Shown in pieces: positions 32,456 to 42,023 of a stretch of 64,000 nucleotides of DNA. The stretch comes from an uncultured Duncaniella sp. (GTDB lineage: Bacteria > Bacteroidota > Bacteroidia > Bacteroidales > Muribaculaceae), in contig CAJTMJ010000009.1 in assembly GCA_910577335.1 (NCBI GenBank), forward strand, positions 31,988-95,987, given 5' to 3'. The stretch's first letter is position 1; the number at the start of each line of letters is the position of its first letter. Both the position numbers and the translations under genes were made by a program. The notes under the pieces were generated by a model, which did not search any database, was not told where the DNA came from, and saw only the letters and a list, made by a program, of their open reading frames with translations.

Positions 32456-32487
32456 ACCGGAGATGTATGGGGGCATACATCTCCGGT
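32456..32487 (-). terminator. Strong terminator after the GH3 gene
   Basis: A 14-bp perfect stem (32456-32469 with 32474-32487, loop GGGG), followed on the minus strand by a run of T residues. It ends the esterase/GH3 operon. Confidence 0.9.
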
Positions 32488-32510
32488 AGTCGTATTGTCA
32501 GACGTGCTTA

Positions 32511-34853
32511 TTAGCGTTTGAGAGTGTTGATTTCGACTTTAGGAGCGAGGATATTGGGGACGGTGGTCACTTTTTCCTCAACCTCTAAGGGGAGGGTGGC
32601 GCGGATGTCACGGGAAGAAGCTCCAATGAGTAGATTGTATGTTCCGGCATCCAGACGCCATGCTGATTTGGCTTCGTCGAATGAGGCAAGATCGTTTATG
32701 TCAAAGTTAATTTTGATGACTTCCGATTTGCTCGGAGCGAGTTCGACGGTTTTTGCAAATCCACGCAGTTCTTTTTCCGGTTTGTTGCGTTCTTTTGCCA
32801 TGGCATCGGAAGCATAGAGCTGAACGATCTCTTTGCCGGGACGAGAGCCTGTGTTTGTTACAGTAACCGAGACTGTTACATTGTCTCCATCACGTGACAG
32901 CTTGGCGTCATGGTATTCAAATGTGGTGTAGCTCAATCCGTAACCGAAGGGATATGCCACATTTTTGTCAAAGCTGTCAAAATAACGGTAGCCGACATAA
33001 ATGTCTTCCTCGTAAGGTGTATAGTCTACGAGTTTGGTGTCGTATTTAGGACCTTTATTGCCTATTGTCATATTTTTTTCAGGCTTTATGTCAACAGGGA
33101 AGTTCACGGTTGAGGCGTGATCTTCAAATCGGATGGGGAAGGTCATGGTGAGTTTGCCTGAGGGGATTGCTTTGCCGGTAAGTACATCGGCTACGCTATT
33201 TCCGCCTTCCTGTCCGCCTTGCCAAGCGCATAACACGGCATCCACATTGTCTCTCCATGAGGCAGTCTCGATGGCTCCGCCAATGTTCATTACCACTATC
33301 ACAGGCTTTCCGGCTGCGTGGAACGCACGGCTGACATCAGCGATCATAGCTTTGTTCTCAGCGCTGAGGTTGAAGTTTGTGGATTCACGGTCAAGGAATT
33401 CGCCTGAACCGCGACCTATGGTAATGATAGCTGCATCATTGTTTTTCGCTTGCTTTGCGAGGTCGGCGGCAGCAAAATTACGTTCGGGAGGAAGGACGAT
33501 AGGCATAAAAGAGGCGAGATGTCCGGTGTCTGAAACCTGTTTGTCGCGCCATGCCTGCACATGTTCCATGTATGCTTTCTGAAGAGTGCTGTCAGCAGTG
33601 ATACCGGTATTTTTAAGACCGTCAAGGAGCGACACGGTATAAGCTCTGTTCACATTGCCTGAGCCGGTACCTCCGGGGATGAAATCGTATGAAGTGCAAC
33701 CATACAGAGCAACCTTATTGATTTCCGGTTTAAGAGGGAGCGCCTGATTGTCATTTTTCAGGAGTACCATACCTTCACTCGCAGCCGAACGGGTAAGGGA
33801 TGCGTGTGCCGCAAGGTTAGGCTTGTTGGAATACTCATACCCCTTGAAGCGAGGTGTGCGCACAATCATTTCAAGGATGCGCTTAACGTTTTGGTCAAGG
33901 ATAGCTTCATCCAAAGAACCGTTTTTAACGCCTTCGATGATAGCTTCGTACTGAGCATCATATCCCGGTTGGAGCATGTCGTTGCCGGCTTTCATCTGGG
34001 CTACGACATCCGAGCCGCCAAACCAGTCGGTCATTACCATGCCGTCAAAACCCCATTCGTCACGGAGCAATTCAGTCTGCAATTCGGGATTCTCAGAGGT
34101 ATAGATGCCGTTGAGGTAGTTATATGATGACATTACAGTCCATGGTTTACCCTCCTTCACGGCTGTTTCAAACCCTTTAAGGTAGATTTCACGCAAAGCT
34201 CGCTGGCTTACCTGCGCATCGTTTGCCATGCGGTTGGTCTCTTGGTTGTTGACGGCAAAATGCTTGATGCTTGTGCCGACACCATTGTCCTGCACGCCCC
34301 GAACGTAAGCTGCTGCGATTTTACCGCTTATAAACGGGTCTTCGGAATAGTATTCGAAATTACGTCCGCACAGAGGGTTACGGTGAATGTTAAGAGCGGG
34401 TGCAAGTAGCACATCGACACCATATTCCAACACTTCGTCGCCGATAGCCTTTCCGACCTGCTCGACAAGTTCCGGATTCCATGTTGAAGCCAACATTGTG
34501 CCTATCGGGAAGTGGGTGCAATAGTAAGTGGCAGTGTCGCCGTCACGTGTAGCATTGATGCGAAGTCCGGCAGGACCGTCAGCAAGCACGACAGCCGGAA
34601 TACCGAGACGGGGTATGGGATAAGTGGTTCCAGCCGCACCGGGGACAATAGAGCGGGTTTCGCCAACAACGGCACTGTCACCGCTGTTGATTCCTGACAT
34701 GCCTGTGCCTACTATGAGGTGAGCTTTCTCCTCAAGGGTCATCGCTGCCACAACATCATCTATGTTGTTCTCGTTGAGCTTGGGAGTTGTGTCGCATGAG
34801 GCTACACCGAGTGAGAGGGCAACCCCGGCTGCTATATATGTAATAGATTTCAT
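32511..34853 (-). CDS. Glycoside hydrolase family 3 (beta-glucosidase/xylosidase type)
   Basis: About 780 residues from the ATG at 34853, with a lipoprotein signal (YIAAGVALSLGVASCDTT). The GH3 catalytic domain includes VLADGPAGLRINATRDG, NRNFEYYSEDP-type GRNFEYYSEDPFISGK, SIKHFAVNNQE and the nucleophile-bearing GMVMTDWFGG. The second (alpha/beta sandwich) domain follows with AIITIGRGSGE, and a fibronectin-like C-terminal domain has YPFGYGLSYTTFEY. It releases terminal sugars from plant or host glycans. It is 2 bp downstream of an esterase gene, indicating an operon. Confidence 0.92.
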   Translation of the reverse strand: MKSITYIAAGVALSLGVASCDTTPKLNENNIDDVVAAMTLEEKAHLIVGTGMSGINSGDSAVVGETRSIVPGAAGTTYPIPRLGIPAVVLADGPAGLRINATRDGDTATYYCTHFPIGTMLASTWNPELVEQVGKAIGDEVLEYGVDVLLAPALNIHRNPLCGRNFEYYSEDPFISGKIAAAYVRGVQDNGVGTSIKHFAVNNQETNRMANDAQVSQRALREIYLKGFETAVKEGKPWTVMSSYNYLNGIYTSENPELQTELLRDEWGFDGMVMTDWFGGSDVVAQMKAGNDMLQPGYDAQYEAIIEGVKNGSLDEAILDQNVKRILEMIVRTPRFKGYEYSNKPNLAAHASLTRSAASEGMVLLKNDNQALPLKPEINKVALYGCTSYDFIPGGTGSGNVNRAYTVSLLDGLKNTGITADSTLQKAYMEHVQAWRDKQVSDTGHLASFMPIVLPPERNFAAADLAKQAKNNDAAIITIGRGSGEFLDRESTNFNLSAENKAMIADVSRAFHAAGKPVIVVMNIGGAIETASWRDNVDAVLCAWQGGQEGGNSVADVLTGKAIPSGKLTMTFPIRFEDHASTVNFPVDIKPEKNMTIGNKGPKYDTKLVDYTPYEEDIYVGYRYFDSFDKNVAYPFGYGLSYTTFEYHDAKLSRDGDNVTVSVTVTNTGSRPGKEIVQLYASDAMAKERNKPEKELRGFAKTVELAPSKSEVIKINFDINDLASFDEAKSAWRLDAGTYNLLIGASSRDIRATLPLEVEEKVTTVPNILAPKVEINTLKR

Positions 34854-34855
34854 AA

Positions 34856-36052
34856 TTATTTCTTGAATAAAAGTGGGGTAAATTCGGTAAGGTAAATACG
34901 CCAGTTTTTCCAAATATGTCCTTCCGGAGTCTCGTAGTAGGTATAAGGATACCCGTTGTCGTCCAGCTTCTTACGATAAGCCTTGTTTGCGTCGAATAGG
35001 AAATCTGTATTCCCTATGCCGATCCAGTAAAGGGCAGGCTTTTTGTCAAACTGAGTTTTGAGTTTCTTGTCAAGGTCATCATATATGGGGCTCTTGACAT
35101 CCTTTCCGGGTTCGATGGCAGCAGAGAAAAGACCTATGTAATCAAACATATCGGGATACTGCTTCGAAATATGCATGGAGTGGAATCCACCCATTGAAAG
35201 GCCGGCAATCGCACGGGATTTTTTGCTTTTGATGGTGCGGTAGTTCTTGTCTATGAAATTTACTACATCGGGGAAGTGTGTTTCAAAGCTACCTTCCATT
35301 GTCTTAGGGAGATTCATTGTCGGGGGAACGAAGCCGAGGCTTGACTCACCGGGAGCGGCTTGGAGGGCAACATTGCCGTTTGTCATCACAACGATCATAG
35401 GTTCAGCTTTGCCTTGAGCAATCAGATTGTCAAGGATCTGTGAAGCCCTACCGAGTTCTGTCCATGCGTTCTCATCTCCGCCCATACCGTGGAGAAGATA
35501 GAACACAGGATAGCGTTTTCCGCTTGTCTCATATCCTGCGGGTGTGTAGACGGTGAGACGGCGATTCATGCCGAGTGTGGGGCTGTTGTACCAAACCTTA
35601 GAAACAGTACCGTGGGGCACATCGTTGATTTTATACAGATCAGCGCGGTCGCCGGGGATGATGAATACATCTGAGATTGATTGCACGTCACGGATGCGGT
35701 GAACATTGGAGGGGTCGTTGATTTTAAGTCCGTCCACGAGCATTGTATAGCTGTAAAGTTCGGGGGCAAGAGGTGCGGGAGTGGTATACTGCCATACACC
35801 GTCTTTCTCAACCATGTCGGCTGTGCCGGGTGCGTCAAATTCACCGAAGGGTGTCTGCACTTTCTGTGTCGGGAGGAAGTCGCCGGTAAGTTGTACTTTC
35901 ACAGCCTTGGGAGCTGACAGACGGAAGGTGACAGTTTTGTCCGGATTGATTTCCGGTGATACGATCTGTGAGCCGCCCCACAGAGCTTGCTGTGCATTGG
36001 AGCATAGCGATGTGAGTGCCAATGCGGTAATGAGGATATACTTTTTCATCAT
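34856..36052 (-). CDS. CE1-type esterase with N-terminal carbohydrate-binding-like domain
   Basis: A 398-residue protein with a signal peptide (YILITALALTSLCSNAQ), an immunoglobulin/CBM48-like N-terminal domain (FRLSAPKAVKVQLTGDF) and an alpha/beta-hydrolase esterase domain. The latter includes PVFYLLHGMGGDENAW, the nucleophile elbow AGLSMGGFHSM (Ser) and PEGHIWKNWR (His). This layout is shared by feruloyl and acetyl-xylan esterases of gut Bacteroidetes. It lies upstream of the GH3 gene by 2 bp, and a carboxylesterase gene lies 39 bp farther upstream, so the three may act on ester-decorated plant polysaccharide. Confidence 0.88.
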   Translation of the reverse strand: MMKKYILITALALTSLCSNAQQALWGGSQIVSPEINPDKTVTFRLSAPKAVKVQLTGDFLPTQKVQTPFGEFDAPGTADMVEKDGVWQYTTPAPLAPELYSYTMLVDGLKINDPSNVHRIRDVQSISDVFIIPGDRADLYKINDVPHGTVSKVWYNSPTLGMNRRLTVYTPAGYETSGKRYPVFYLLHGMGGDENAWTELGRASQILDNLIAQGKAEPMIVVMTNGNVALQAAPGESSLGFVPPTMNLPKTMEGSFETHFPDVVNFIDKNYRTIKSKKSRAIAGLSMGGFHSMHISKQYPDMFDYIGLFSAAIEPGKDVKSPIYDDLDKKLKTQFDKKPALYWIGIGNTDFLFDANKAYRKKLDDNGYPYTYYETPEGHIWKNWRIYLTEFTPLLFKK

Positions 36053-36091
36053 AATGTATGTTTGGTCTATTAATAGATTTATTGCGGTTGA

Positions 36092-37720
36092 TTAGAAGCT
36101 CTTAGGCTTCACTACTTTTGACACTACGTCAAGGAGTTCACGGTCATGGTTGTTGTGTACCGAACATTCGTTATCAAAAAACATTGTGGCACCCTTGTCG
36201 GTGGTGTATGGGTTCCATTTTGGTAATGATGATGTGATCGGATTGCCGGAGCGGGCAAATGCTATCCATGCGTCAGACATTCTGTCGGCGAGTTTATCGG
36301 CTTCAGCAGTGCCGCCGGTCATTGAGGCATGGATTTTTGCGTTGTTGAATACGAATGGGATTTCCATGCAATGTGTGCTTCTGAGCGCACCGTTTAATAC
36401 GGGTGATTCCCATGTGAACAGATACATATATACGGGTGCTCCACCCTGTTTTGTCTTGATGTCTGCCTGGTGTACGGCACTGGGACGGAATGTAGCGTCG
36501 AAATCAATCAGGTCTTTAGGCTGATAGTCGGGATATGCCTTGGCGTAGGCGGCTATGATTTTTTCAGTGGCTTCCTCGCCGTAACGCTGGCTCATGACTT
36601 TCTTTGCCATATTCATGTCGGCATTTCGGAACATGGGGACGTAGGTCGATGGGGAGAACTCGCAGCGTGTTGTGCCGATTAGCATGGGTATGTCACGGCT
36701 CTGCTCGGGTGCACCGTCGGCAAACGGCTGTGTCGGCAATATATTCCCGTCAACGGTAGGTGCCCAGCCGAATATCAGCATGTCGCCTGTGCCACCCTCG
36801 GCTTCAATCTGCTTGCGCACTTCTGCCACGGCTGCGTTTCCTGCCGACAGGAGCTGTTCGTAAGGTATGGTAGATAATTTCTTAATGTCGTTTTCGAGAC
36901 CAAGTTGTTTCACCACCTCTCTGCCAATACGGCGAGACTGTTCGGAGGTCATGGTTTTTAGTATCGACCCGGACTGAACTATAGCCTTATGGAAGAGCCC
37001 TTTTGCCGCAGGGGTCGCACATAAGGTTGACACTTTGCCTCCACCTCCGCTTTGTCCGAAAATAGTAACGTTAGATGGGTCGCCACCGAATGCCTCGGCA
37101 TTGTCACGCACCCATTCAAGGGCTGCAACGAGGTCAAGGAGTCCGGCGTTGCCTGATGATGCATATTCAGGACCAAAATCCGAAAGGTCGAGGAAGCCAA
37201 GCACATTAAGACGATGGTTCAGAGTCACCACTACTACATCGCCTTTGCGAGCGAGGTTTGCACCGTCATATCCGGGGAGTTCCTGTCCGCTACCGGCAGC
37301 GAAACCGCCGCCATGCAGCCAAACCATCACAGGGCGTTTTTTACCGTCGGCAGTTTTAGCCGGAGTCCATACATTTGCACGTAAGCAATCTTCACCGGGA
37401 TAACCGTCGTCCCAGTTAAAAGCAAAAGCTATTTCGTCGTTTTGCCATCCCTGTCTTTTGTCCTGCGGGCATGTCGGACCGTAGTTACGGCTGCTGCGTA
37501 CACCTTCCCACGCATCGGGTGCTTGGGGAGGCATAAATCTTTCAGCTTTGGCATAAGGGATACCTTTGTAGGTGTAGATGCCGTTTTCAGAATATCCGGC
37601 TACTTGCCCCTGCTTGACAGTGGCAATCGCATCTTCGGTTGAAATTTCCGATCTTGGTTCTGCCGCATTCATGGTAATGGCAGTTGCGAGGGCAAAAATG
37701 CTTAGAATAGTTTTTTGCAT
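36092..37720 (-). CDS. Type-B carboxylesterase (first of two in this region)
   Basis: A 542-residue alpha/beta-hydrolase with signal peptide (TILSIFALATAITMNA). The family motifs are GYPGEDCLRANVWTP, PVMVWLHGGGFAAGSG, the nucleophile FGQSGGGGKVS (usually GESAGG, here GQSGGGG), LIGTTRCEFS with the acidic residue and ALRSTHCMEIPFVF with His. It is secreted and would act on ester bonds of glycans or lipids. It is the first gene of the esterase/GH3 operon and is followed by a CE1-type esterase. Confidence 0.9.
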   Translation of the reverse strand: MQKTILSIFALATAITMNAAEPRSEISTEDAIATVKQGQVAGYSENGIYTYKGIPYAKAERFMPPQAPDAWEGVRSSRNYGPTCPQDKRQGWQNDEIAFAFNWDDGYPGEDCLRANVWTPAKTADGKKRPVMVWLHGGGFAAGSGQELPGYDGANLARKGDVVVVTLNHRLNVLGFLDLSDFGPEYASSGNAGLLDLVAALEWVRDNAEAFGGDPSNVTIFGQSGGGGKVSTLCATPAAKGLFHKAIVQSGSILKTMTSEQSRRIGREVVKQLGLENDIKKLSTIPYEQLLSAGNAAVAEVRKQIEAEGGTGDMLIFGWAPTVDGNILPTQPFADGAPEQSRDIPMLIGTTRCEFSPSTYVPMFRNADMNMAKKVMSQRYGEEATEKIIAAYAKAYPDYQPKDLIDFDATFRPSAVHQADIKTKQGGAPVYMYLFTWESPVLNGALRSTHCMEIPFVFNNAKIHASMTGGTAEADKLADRMSDAWIAFARSGNPITSSLPKWNPYTTDKGATMFFDNECSVHNNHDRELLDVVSKVVKPKSF

Positions 37721-37927
37721 GGTTTTATCTATATTTGTCAGTGTGAAATTTAATATTATTTTGACAGTGCAAAATTAATATGGTTTTCTGAAATAGATTT
37801 GTATTATTTTTCAAACCTTTTGCCAATCCAGTCACAGGCGCTTGTACATTTGTTCAAATATTTGCGCATACGTTCAAAATTGTTTAAAATAATGCGTTAA
37901 AAGGCATCTTATACCGGGTATTTTAAA

Positions 37928-37935
37928 TAAATTTG
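37928..37935 (+). promoter_or_regulatory. Possible -7 box of the HTCS gene
   Basis: TAAATTTG (TAnnTTTG) lies 25 bp before the ATG at 37961. No TTTG is present at the proper distance upstream, so the promoter may need an activator or be weak. Confidence 0.4.
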
Positions 37936-37960
37936 CATATCGAACCACCAAATCTTCTGC

Positions 37961-40900
37961 ATGAAAATTTACATCCATATTATCATCGCATTATGCTCCA
38001 TTTTGGCTTGTGGATGCTCACATCCTTCAGGCATAAAGCATACGCATACATCGCCTGTGAGGAGTGACAATATCTCCAATCAGTTTGTCTATGATATTGC
38101 TGAGGATTCCACCGGGCAGATATGGATAGGGACGTTCCGCGGAATCAACCGTTACAATTCACAGGAGTTTTACCAGTATTTTGAAGGTGACGATTCGCTG
38201 TCGCTTCCAAACAACCAGATACGTGACATCTTAGTGGCAAGCGACGGTAAGATTTACGTTGCGACAGTGGAGGGGGTTAGTCAGTTCACCGATCAGGATA
38301 ATTTTCGTAATTTGCCGCTTGGCGACAAGTACATGGTCACAGGCATGGTGGAAATGATGGATTCCACTATAGTGGCGGTAAGTCTGAACGGCTTGTTTGC
38401 TTATTATCCACGCATAAATAAGGTGGAAAAGCTCGTGGAGCAGATATGCCCCGGTTCGTATAATATCAAGGCACATGTTAACGATAAAAACGAGCTGTGG
38501 ATAGTCAGCGATAATGCATTGCAACGTTATGATATGGGTAATCGGCAGTTAGCCGATTCGATTCCCACCGGCTTCTATGTGTCAAACTCATTTTCGATTA
38601 ATGACAGAGAGATATGGCTGGTAGGGAACAAGCTTAAACGATTTGATACTTACACCCGTAAATTCATCCCATTGCCATCTGCGATAGCCGATCATAAAGT
38701 GTTGTCAAGGTCTGCAATCGAGTTCGTGCATCCATACGGCAATGGCATACTCATACAAAGCTCCGGTGACGGGATGTTTTATTACGATGCTGTAAAAAAC
38801 GATGTAACTGTTCAGGGTGAGACCGACTTCCCTGTTGATGTGCCTGATTTCAGGATTAAAACTATGTTCACTGATTCGCGACATAATCTATGGTTTGGAG
38901 GGCATGATCAGGGCGTAGCCGTGCATTACCAGTATACGGAACGTTTTAATCGCAATAAATATGTGAGCAATTCTTTAGCCGGGAAATCGGTAGTGTCTAT
39001 GGCAATCGACCATGACAATAACCTATGGATGGCAACACGCCATGGTGGTGTGTATGTCTATGACGATAAGGCAAAGAGGATAAATCAGATGCCGTTTTCA
39101 TATTTCTCACAGGCAAAAGATATTTACGACGAGGCAATAAAGAATATATTTATTGATTCGGATAACCGTGTGTGGTTGACACTTACATCCGGCGAGATAC
39201 TTCAAGGGAGGTATCTTAATGGGAAACTGAACTTAGAACAACGTTTCACAGCTTGGGGCGTTATGTCGATTTGTGAGGATCCAAACGGTACGATATGGTT
39301 AGGGAGCGGAACACCTTACGTCTATTATCTCAAGCGGGGAGAGAAGGAGTTCAAAAATCTACAGGTTTTTGATTCCGGATTTTGTTTTATTCCCGGAGTG
39401 ATGCCTTACGGTGATGACAACCTCATGGTTGCAGCATTCAATAAGCCTATTAAATTGGTGGATATTAACACTATGGAGGTAAGCTCTCTGCCTGAAGACA
39501 GTTGCGGGATGAAATCGGTGCTCAAATCTAAGAATTTTATCCCTACTGATGTCTACTGCGATTCAAAAGGTATGGTATGGATCGGGACGGTGGCAAACGG
39601 GCTGTTGAAGTATAATCCGACGGATTCATCGTATGTCTCCATTACAGGTACATCCTGTAATGATATTTCAGCTATAAGGGAGGACTCGGAGGGGGCGTTG
39701 TGGATAAGCACACTATATGGTTTGAGCAAATATACTCCCGATAAAGGTACATTTGAGCATTTTTATGACTATGACGGTACCGGCGGCAATCAGTTTTATG
39801 ACCGTTCAGTGACAATGGATGTCGCAGGGAATATTTATTTCGGCGGTACGCATGGTGTCACTTCCTTTAACCCCCGGGAGCTTTCACAACATGTAAAGGC
39901 TACTCTGCTGTTTCAGAACCTTATGGTGCACAATAAACCGGTACGTCCTGGCGAGGGGATAATAGACAAAGACCTGTCGTTGTCGCCGGATGTGCATCTT
40001 GATAATGAAAGCAATAGCTTCGGCATCTCTTTTGTGGCTGTTGATTTCTGTGAAAATCCCCGTGTGGCGTATCGTTACATGCTTGAAGGTGTAGATAAGG
40101 GCTGGGTTGAGGCTTCAAACTCACGAGAGGCATATTATGCGAATGTGCCTCCGGGTGATTATAAATTCCATGTGGGTATTGTGGGGGACGAGGATTCTGA
40201 GATAAGCCTTAAAATTAATGTGGCTACTCCTTGGTGGCGGTCTTGGTGGGCGATATGTATATACATCCTCCTTATATCCGGAATCATAGGTGTGTTGGTG
40301 ATAACGTCCATGAAAATACGAGCCGAGCGGCTTGCCGTGCGTAAAGCCCGTCAGGAGAAAGAGCGTGAGCGTCATATCAACGACATGAATATGCGGTTCT
40401 TCGCTAACATATCGCATGAATTCCGCACACCTCTCACCATGATTTCAGGTCCGATAAAACAGTTGGCAGGTGCCAAAGGTATCTCATCTTCTGACAAGCA
40501 TCTGCTTTCCATAGCTGATGTGAATGTCAACCGTATGCTCAATCTTGTAAATCAGCTTTTGGATTTCAACAAAATTGAAAATGACACATTGCCGTTGGAG
40601 GTTGAAAGGATTGACATAGCCGACCTCCTGAGGGGTATCACAGATACATTTGCCAATCATGCAGCCGGCAAGGAGATAAGTTTCTCGGTAAGCGGTATGG
40701 AGGAGAACTGTTTTACTATCGCTGATGCTGACAAAATAACCAAAATATACTGCAACTTGTTATCAAATGCGCTCAAATTCACTCCAAGAGGTGGCTCGAT
40801 TTCAGTAGGTCTGGATACGCTTAATGATCCGGAAACAGGCAATTCTCTGAAGATATATGTGCGCAATACCGGTATGCGAATCCCGTCGGATAAGCTTGAA

Positions 40901-41941
40901 AAAATCTTTGAACGCTATTATCAGCTTGATGGCAAAGCTCCTGAGGGGTGTTATAATTGCGGTACGGGTATAGGGCTTTACTATGCGAGAGCTTTGGCAA
41001 AGCTTCACCACGGTAATCTGTTTGCGGTTGATAATCTGCCGTTTGAAGGTGCTGAATTTGTATTGGTAATCCCCTCAGACGCATCGGCATATACTAACGA
41101 TCAACACAAATCATCGCCAAGCCAACCGGTCGCATATCCGCTTGATTATGAAAATTCAGAGCCATCAGAGGATGCTACGGAAGAGGATTTGAAGCCTCTC
41201 GTACTGGTAGTGGATGATGATATACAGGTGGCAGAATATTTGCGTTCGCTGTTGTCTCCAAACTATAAGGTGGAGACACGCTTTGATGCCGATAGTGCGC
41301 TTGAATGGCTTAACGGGAGTATTCCGGCGTTGATTATAAGCGATGTGGTGATGCCGGGTATGGACGGATATGAATTCTGCCGGTTAGTAAAGCATGATTT
41401 GCGTTTCAGCCATATACCTGTGATACTTTTGACTGCAAAAGCGACTCCGGAGAACCAAGTGGAGGGTCTTGAAGCCGAAGCTGATGCGTATGTGACCAAA
41501 CCGTTTGACCCTGCCGTGCTCATGTCGCAGATAGGCTCGCTGTTGCGTAACCGAGAACGTGCGCGCAGGATGATTAATGCCGGTACGACGGTAGAGGATG
41601 TTGACAAGGATGTGCTATCACCGCAGGACAGTGTGTTCCTAAACGAGCTGTACGGGTTGATGGAAAAAGAACTTGCGAACTCAGAGATAGATGTCAACGA
41701 GATAGCAAGGTTGATGAACATGTCCCGCACTAAATTCTATTATAAAGTGAAAGGACTGACAGGTGAGCCGCCATCGGTATTTTTTAAGACCTATAAACTG
41801 AACCGTGCTGCCGCACTTATAAAGGAACATAAATACACTATGTCGGAAATATCGGATATGACAGGCTTCTCCTCTCTTAGCCACTTTTCCCGTAGTTTCA
41901 AGAAGCAGTTCGGCACTAATCCAAGCTCATTTGAGGTCTAA
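37961..41941 (+). CDS. Hybrid two-component system sensor/regulator (HTCS)
   Basis: A 1326-residue single-protein sensor and regulator typical of Bacteroidetes polysaccharide loci. The N-terminus has a lipoprotein-like signal (IIIALCSILACGCSH). A periplasmic two-component-type beta-propeller (IWIGTFRGINRYN, LWMATRHGGVYVYD, VWIGTVANGLLKY and similar) and a Y_Y_Y domain follow (YRYMLEGVDKGWVEA). After a membrane helix (WWAICIYILLISGIIGVLVI) come HisKA (FANISHEFRTPLTM, phospho-His), HATPase (NALKFTPRGG, GTGIGLYYARAL), a receiver domain (LVVDDDIQVAEYL, SDVVMPGMDGYEF, phospho-Asp) and an AraC HTH (IARLMNMSRTKFYYKVKGLT, TGFSSLSHFSRSFKKQFG). It is divergent from the esterase operon and probably regulates it. 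Confidence 0.95.
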   Translation: MKIYIHIIIALCSILACGCSHPSGIKHTHTSPVRSDNISNQFVYDIAEDSTGQIWIGTFRGINRYNSQEFYQYFEGDDSLSLPNNQIRDILVASDGKIYVATVEGVSQFTDQDNFRNLPLGDKYMVTGMVEMMDSTIVAVSLNGLFAYYPRINKVEKLVEQICPGSYNIKAHVNDKNELWIVSDNALQRYDMGNRQLADSIPTGFYVSNSFSINDREIWLVGNKLKRFDTYTRKFIPLPSAIADHKVLSRSAIEFVHPYGNGILIQSSGDGMFYYDAVKNDVTVQGETDFPVDVPDFRIKTMFTDSRHNLWFGGHDQGVAVHYQYTERFNRNKYVSNSLAGKSVVSMAIDHDNNLWMATRHGGVYVYDDKAKRINQMPFSYFSQAKDIYDEAIKNIFIDSDNRVWLTLTSGEILQGRYLNGKLNLEQRFTAWGVMSICEDPNGTIWLGSGTPYVYYLKRGEKEFKNLQVFDSGFCFIPGVMPYGDDNLMVAAFNKPIKLVDINTMEVSSLPEDSCGMKSVLKSKNFIPTDVYCDSKGMVWIGTVANGLLKYNPTDSSYVSITGTSCNDISAIREDSEGALWISTLYGLSKYTPDKGTFEHFYDYDGTGGNQFYDRSVTMDVAGNIYFGGTHGVTSFNPRELSQHVKATLLFQNLMVHNKPVRPGEGIIDKDLSLSPDVHLDNESNSFGISFVAVDFCENPRVAYRYMLEGVDKGWVEASNSREAYYANVPPGDYKFHVGIVGDEDSEISLKINVATPWWRSWWAICIYILLISGIIGVLVITSMKIRAERLAVRKARQEKERERHINDMNMRFFANISHEFRTPLTMISGPIKQLAGAKGISSSDKHLLSIADVNVNRMLNLVNQLLDFNKIENDTLPLEVERIDIADLLRGITDTFANHAAGKEISFSVSGMEENCFTIADADKITKIYCNLLSNALKFTPRGGSISVGLDTLNDPETGNSLKIYVRNTGMRIPSDKLEKIFERYYQLDGKAPEGCYNCGTGIGLYYARALAKLHHGNLFAVDNLPFEGAEFVLVIPSDASAYTNDQHKSSPSQPVAYPLDYENSEPSEDATEEDLKPLVLVVDDDIQVAEYLRSLLSPNYKVETRFDADSALEWLNGSIPALIISDVVMPGMDGYEFCRLVKHDLRFSHIPVILLTAKATPENQVEGLEAEADAYVTKPFDPAVLMSQIGSLLRNRERARRMINAGTTVEDVDKDVLSPQDSVFLNELYGLMEKELANSEIDVNEIARLMNMSRTKFYYKVKGLTGEPPSVFFKTYKLNRAAALIKEHKYTMSEISDMTGFSSLSHFSRSFKKQFGTNPSSFEV

Positions 41942-41962
41942 AGATAATTACAGTACAAAATT

Positions 41963-42002
41963 AATCACCCCTTCAATGGTCCGGAACCTTGAAGGGGTGA
42001 TT
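41963..42002. terminator. Bidirectional terminator between HTCS and esterase genes
   Basis: A 14-bp perfect inverted repeat (41963-41976 with 41989-42002) separates convergent genes and is followed by TTGGTTTTAT on the plus strand. Confidence 0.88.
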
Positions 42003-42023
42003 GGTTTTATATATTGAACTGAT